Source: an uncultured Ruminococcus sp.
Lineage (GTDB): Bacteria > Bacillota > Clostridia > Oscillospirales > Ruminococcaceae
Direction: 5' to 3'
Assembly: GCF_934476685.1 (NCBI RefSeq)
Contig: NZ_CAKSNX010000004.1
Location: 1 to 64,000, forward strand
Length of the DNA stretch: 64,000 nucleotides
Shown here one piece after another: positions 61,689 through 64,000 of the stretch (position 1 is its first letter; the number at the start of each line of letters is the position of its first letter). The notes below the pieces were generated by a model. The model ran no database searches, was not told the DNA's origin, and worked only from the letters and a program-made list of their open reading frames with translations. The translations under genes were made by a program, and so were the position numbers.

Positions 61689-62156
61689 CTAGATCGTAAA
61701 GTCATTTTCGGACTTTATTTCTACTGCCTTTTCAAAAACATTTTTCAGCACACGCATTACAAGTCCAAGAAACAATGCGAAAAATCCTGCAAAGAAGAAT
61801 GAAAATCTCCATATGCCAAATATACAGAATGTAATTCCCGCAAATACGCAGCACCAAGAAATAATTCTTAAACACTTTGTGTTCTGTTCGATAAAAACAT
61901 CTTCGTTATTAATGTTTCTCAGCAAGATCCTCAAAGCGTTTGCTGCACATAGAGCAAATACATCACAGATGTAGAGCATTACACATACCGGTACAAAAGC
62001 ACTGCCTTTAATTAAACCGACCTCAGCCGAAATGCTGTCATACCATTTTGATATTGCAGGTACACAGACAACAGCCGATATCAGCAGGAACAGCAAAGCA
62101 TACACCAGAATTCTTGAAAGCATCAGAGATCTTGTTTTAGACCAACTTGTTATCAT
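61689..62156 (-). CDS. DUF2975 family membrane protein
   Basis: A 155-residue protein with four membrane segments, family DUF2975 (A-L-R-I-L-L-R-N-I-N-N-E-D-V-F and N-T-K-C-L-R-I-I-S-W-C-C). It is the first gene of the operon with the YozG-like HTH. The pair DUF2975-HTH is widespread in Firmicutes; the membrane protein is thought to modulate the regulator, but this is not proven. Its promoter lies about 35-63 bp upstream. Confidence 0.9.
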   Translation of the reverse strand: MITSWSKTRSLMLSRILVYALLFLLISAVVCVPAISKWYDSISAEVGLIKGSAFVPVCVMLYICDVFALCAANALRILLRNINNEDVFIEQNTKCLRIISWCCVFAGITFCIFGIWRFSFFFAGFFALFLGLVMRVLKNVFEKAVEIKSENDFTI

Positions 62157-62190
62157 AGGAAAAATTCCCCTCTCATTTTTATTGATGTCA

Positions 62191-62219
62191 TTATATCATA
62201 TGGATTTCTATTTGTCAAT
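62191..62219 (-). promoter_or_regulatory. promoter of the DUF2975-HTH operon
   Basis: On the minus strand: TTGACA (complement of 62214-62219), 17 bp, TATAAT (complement of 62191-62196), a perfect consensus. The stretch 62220-62426 to its right is AT-rich with short imperfect repeats of aatattaa type; no gene is seen. Confidence 0.88.
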
Positions 62220-62426
62220 ATAAAATTATCGAAAAACAATATATTAATCTTGATATTCGATTAAAGATCATATGCATATATTATTGATTTTGCGTCGCTT
62301 TCTAATATTTTCAGCTTAATTGATCAATCTTGCTATCCAGCAATATAGTGCTAATATATCAATATTGTACAAATGATTGGCTGCTATTTCTCTTTTTTGT
62401 CAAATGCTTTTTTTGAAAATGTGTGG

Positions 62427-62459
62427 TATAATGAATTTGCATTATGGTAATCGTTATCA
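62427..62459 (+). promoter_or_regulatory. fucI promoter with LacI/CcpA-type operator
   Basis: A -10 TATAAT (62427-62432) with a poor -35 is followed by GGTAATCGTTATCA (62446-62459), centred about 20 bp downstream. It fits the cre consensus in all but the first base and matches 12 of 14 bases of the site in the promoter of the solute-binding genes. It would act as a roadblock or repressor site. Confidence 0.65.
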
Positions 62460-62483
62460 TACATATTTCAGGAGGTAATAATT

Positions 62484-64000
62484 ATGGCAGAAAACAGATT
62501 TGTAGAAGAATATCCTGTAATAGGAATACGTCCAACCATCGACGGCAGAAGGGGAGCGTTGAACGTCAGAGGTTCGCTGGAAGAGCAGACAATGAATATG
62601 GCTAAGTCTGCGGCAAAGCTTTTTGAGGAAAACTTAAAATATTCAAACGGAGAGCCTGTAAAGGTAATAATCGCTGATACAACTATCGGAAGAGTTGCCG
62701 AAGCTGCGGCTTGTGCTGATAAGTTTAAAAGAGCAGGCGTTGACATTACTCTGACAGTTACACCTTGCTGGTGCTATGGTGCAGAAACTATGGATATGGA
62801 CAGAAATACGATAAAAGCAGTATGGGGCTTTAACGGAACTGAACGTCCGGGAGCAGTTTATCTTGCTTCAGTTTTAGCAACCCATGCGCAGAAAGGACTT
62901 CCTGCATTCGGAATTTACGGTCATGATGTATGTGAAGCAGACGATATGGAGATACCGGCAGATGTAAAAGAAAAACTTCTCAGATTTGGACGTGCGGCGG
63001 TAGCTGCTGCTACGATGAGAGGTAAATCTTATCTTCAGATAGGTTCTATATGCATGGGAATAGGCGGATCCATAATTGACCCTGCATTTATAGAGGACTA
63101 TCTCGGCATGAGAGTTGAATCTGTTGATGAAGTTGAAATAATAAGACGTATGACAGAAGAGATCTATGATAAAGCCGAGTATGAAAAAGCACTTGCTTGG
63201 ACAAAAGCCAACTGTATCGAAGGCTTTGACAAAAACCCTGATGAACTGAAAAAATCTCCTGAGGAAAAAGAAAAGGATTGGGAATTTGTCGTAAAAATGA
63301 TGTGCATAATCAAGGATCTTATGAACGGCAATAAAAATCTGCCAGTCGGTAGAGAAGAGGAAATGGTAGGTCATAATGCCATTGCAGCAGGTTTCCAGGG
63401 TCAAAGACAGTGGACAGATTTCTATCCTAACTGCGATTTCCCTGAGGCAATGCTCAATACAACTTTTGACTGGAATGGCGCAAGAGAGCCATATGTACTC
63501 GCAACAGAGAATGATGTTCTTAATGGTCTTGGAATGATGTTTATGAAACTGCTGACTAATAGAGCGCAGATCTTTGCCGACGTAAGAACATACTGGTCAC
63601 CTGAGGCTGTAATGAGATCAACGGGCTATGAACTTGAGGGCAAGGCAAAAGAAGCGGGCGGTTTCATACATCTTATCAATTCCGGTGCTGCCTGCCTTGA
63701 CGCTAACGGACAGGCTAAGGATGAAAATGGCAATGCTATTATGAAAGAATGGTTCAATATCACAGAAGAGGATCAGAAAAACATTATGGCTGCAACAACA
63801 TGGAACTATGCTGACTGCGGATATTTCAGAGGCGGCGGATTTTCCTCACGTTTTGTTACAGATGCTGAAATGCCTGTTACAATGATCCGTCTTAATCTTG
63901 TAAAGGGACTCGGACCAATGCTCCAGATAGCAGAGGGCTGGACGGTTAAACTGCCTGAAAAAGTCAATGATATCCTTTGGAAGAGAACAGACTATACATG
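62484..64000 (+). CDS. fucI: L-fucose isomerase, partial (runs off the window)
   Basis: The frame is open for 505 codons from ATG 62484 (ggaggt 7 bases upstream) to the window end, of about 590-600 expected. The start I-G-I-R-P-T-I-D-G-R-R matches L-fucose isomerases, as do G-H-N-A-I-A-A-G-F-Q-G-Q-R, A-T-E-N-D-V-L-N-G and D-V-R-T-Y-W. The enzyme turns L-fucose into L-fuculose (also D-arabinose into D-ribulose) with manganese. The C-terminal His of the active site is beyond the window. An operator-like site in the leader suggests sugar control. Fuculokinase and aldolase genes may follow outside the window. Confidence 0.92.
   Translation, partial: MAENRFVEEYPVIGIRPTIDGRRGALNVRGSLEEQTMNMAKSAAKLFEENLKYSNGEPVKVIIADTTIGRVAEAAACADKFKRAGVDITLTVTPCWCYGAETMDMDRNTIKAVWGFNGTERPGAVYLASVLATHAQKGLPAFGIYGHDVCEADDMEIPADVKEKLLRFGRAAVAAATMRGKSYLQIGSICMGIGGSIIDPAFIEDYLGMRVESVDEVEIIRRMTEEIYDKAEYEKALAWTKANCIEGFDKNPDELKKSPEEKEKDWEFVVKMMCIIKDLMNGNKNLPVGREEEMVGHNAIAAGFQGQRQWTDFYPNCDFPEAMLNTTFDWNGAREPYVLATENDVLNGLGMMFMKLLTNRAQIFADVRTYWSPEAVMRSTGYELEGKAKEAGGFIHLINSGAACLDANGQAKDENGNAIMKEWFNITEEDQKNIMAATTWNYADCGYFRGGGFSSRFVTDAEMPVTMIRLNLVKGLGPMLQIAEGWTVKLPEKVNDILWKRTDYT

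Noticed and set aside
1..64000. CRISPR array, prophage or intact insertion sequence
   Set aside because: No regularly spaced repeats of 23-40 bp, no phage structural genes and no transposase with terminal repeats were found.

Overview
The window looks like a chromosomal segment of a low-GC, Gram-positive gut anaerobe of the Clostridia, most like a Ruminococcus (Oscillospiraceae). This is inferred from gene content: spoIIGA-sigE and spoIIP, a tyrosine T-box leader, DUF4317, DUF951 and DUF815 proteins, a flavodiiron protein, lipoprotein sugar-binding proteins and glycosidases, and near-consensus TTGACA-17-TATAAT promoters. No rRNA, tRNA, CRISPR array or intact insertion sequence was seen.

Region 1 (1-8.4 kb) is an accessory island of decayed mobile and defence DNA. 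It holds two fused remnants of large serine recombinases (the second GC-rich and carrying an in-frame amber stop). Next comes a small operon: an XRE regulator with its own operator and three membrane proteins with zinc ribbons. Then follow a SIR2-like gene with a one-base frameshift in an A6 run and a type ISP restriction-modification gene that has lost its 5' part.

Region 2 (8.4-20 kb) is metabolic. It has a GH5-like lipoprotein glycosidase facing an AraC regulator across overlapping promoters, then a three-gene biotin-dependent carboxyltransferase operon (12S-like, biotin carrier, 5S-like) without a sodium-pump subunit. A DUF4317 gene, a GH31 alpha-xylosidase-like enzyme and a CapA-like lipoprotein follow. 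Beside capA lie an orphan MerR-type promoter and a 17-bp tandem repeat.

Region 3 (19.5-39.5 kb) is mostly core. The plus strand carries an RlmD-like methyltransferase and a MoxR/DUF58/transglutaminase operon. The minus strand carries a heterodimeric ABC exporter, a divergent TtcA-like protein, a cell-surface cluster (GT2-GtrA, phosphodiester glycosidase), spoIIGA-sigE, an M18 aminopeptidase, a lytic transglycosylase, coaE, a Sua5/TsaC gene, prfA and a DUF951 gene.

Region 4 (39.5-54.7 kb) holds a flavodiiron protein, a LacI regulator, an alanine-type sodium symporter and two tandem solute-binding lipoproteins without permeases. A two-component system with a very large sensor, pyrE, a candidate small RNA, an M15 carboxypeptidase, spoIIP and an AraC-GGDEF hybrid follow.

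Region 5 (54.7-64 kb) holds a DUF815 ATPase, an SGNH hydrolase, T-box-controlled tyrS, a block of membrane proteins with an XRE regulator, and the first 505 codons of L-fucose isomerase. The fucI leader carries an operator-like site matching 12 of 14 bases of the site in the promoter of the tandem solute-binding genes, which suggests shared sugar control by the LacI regulator or CcpA.
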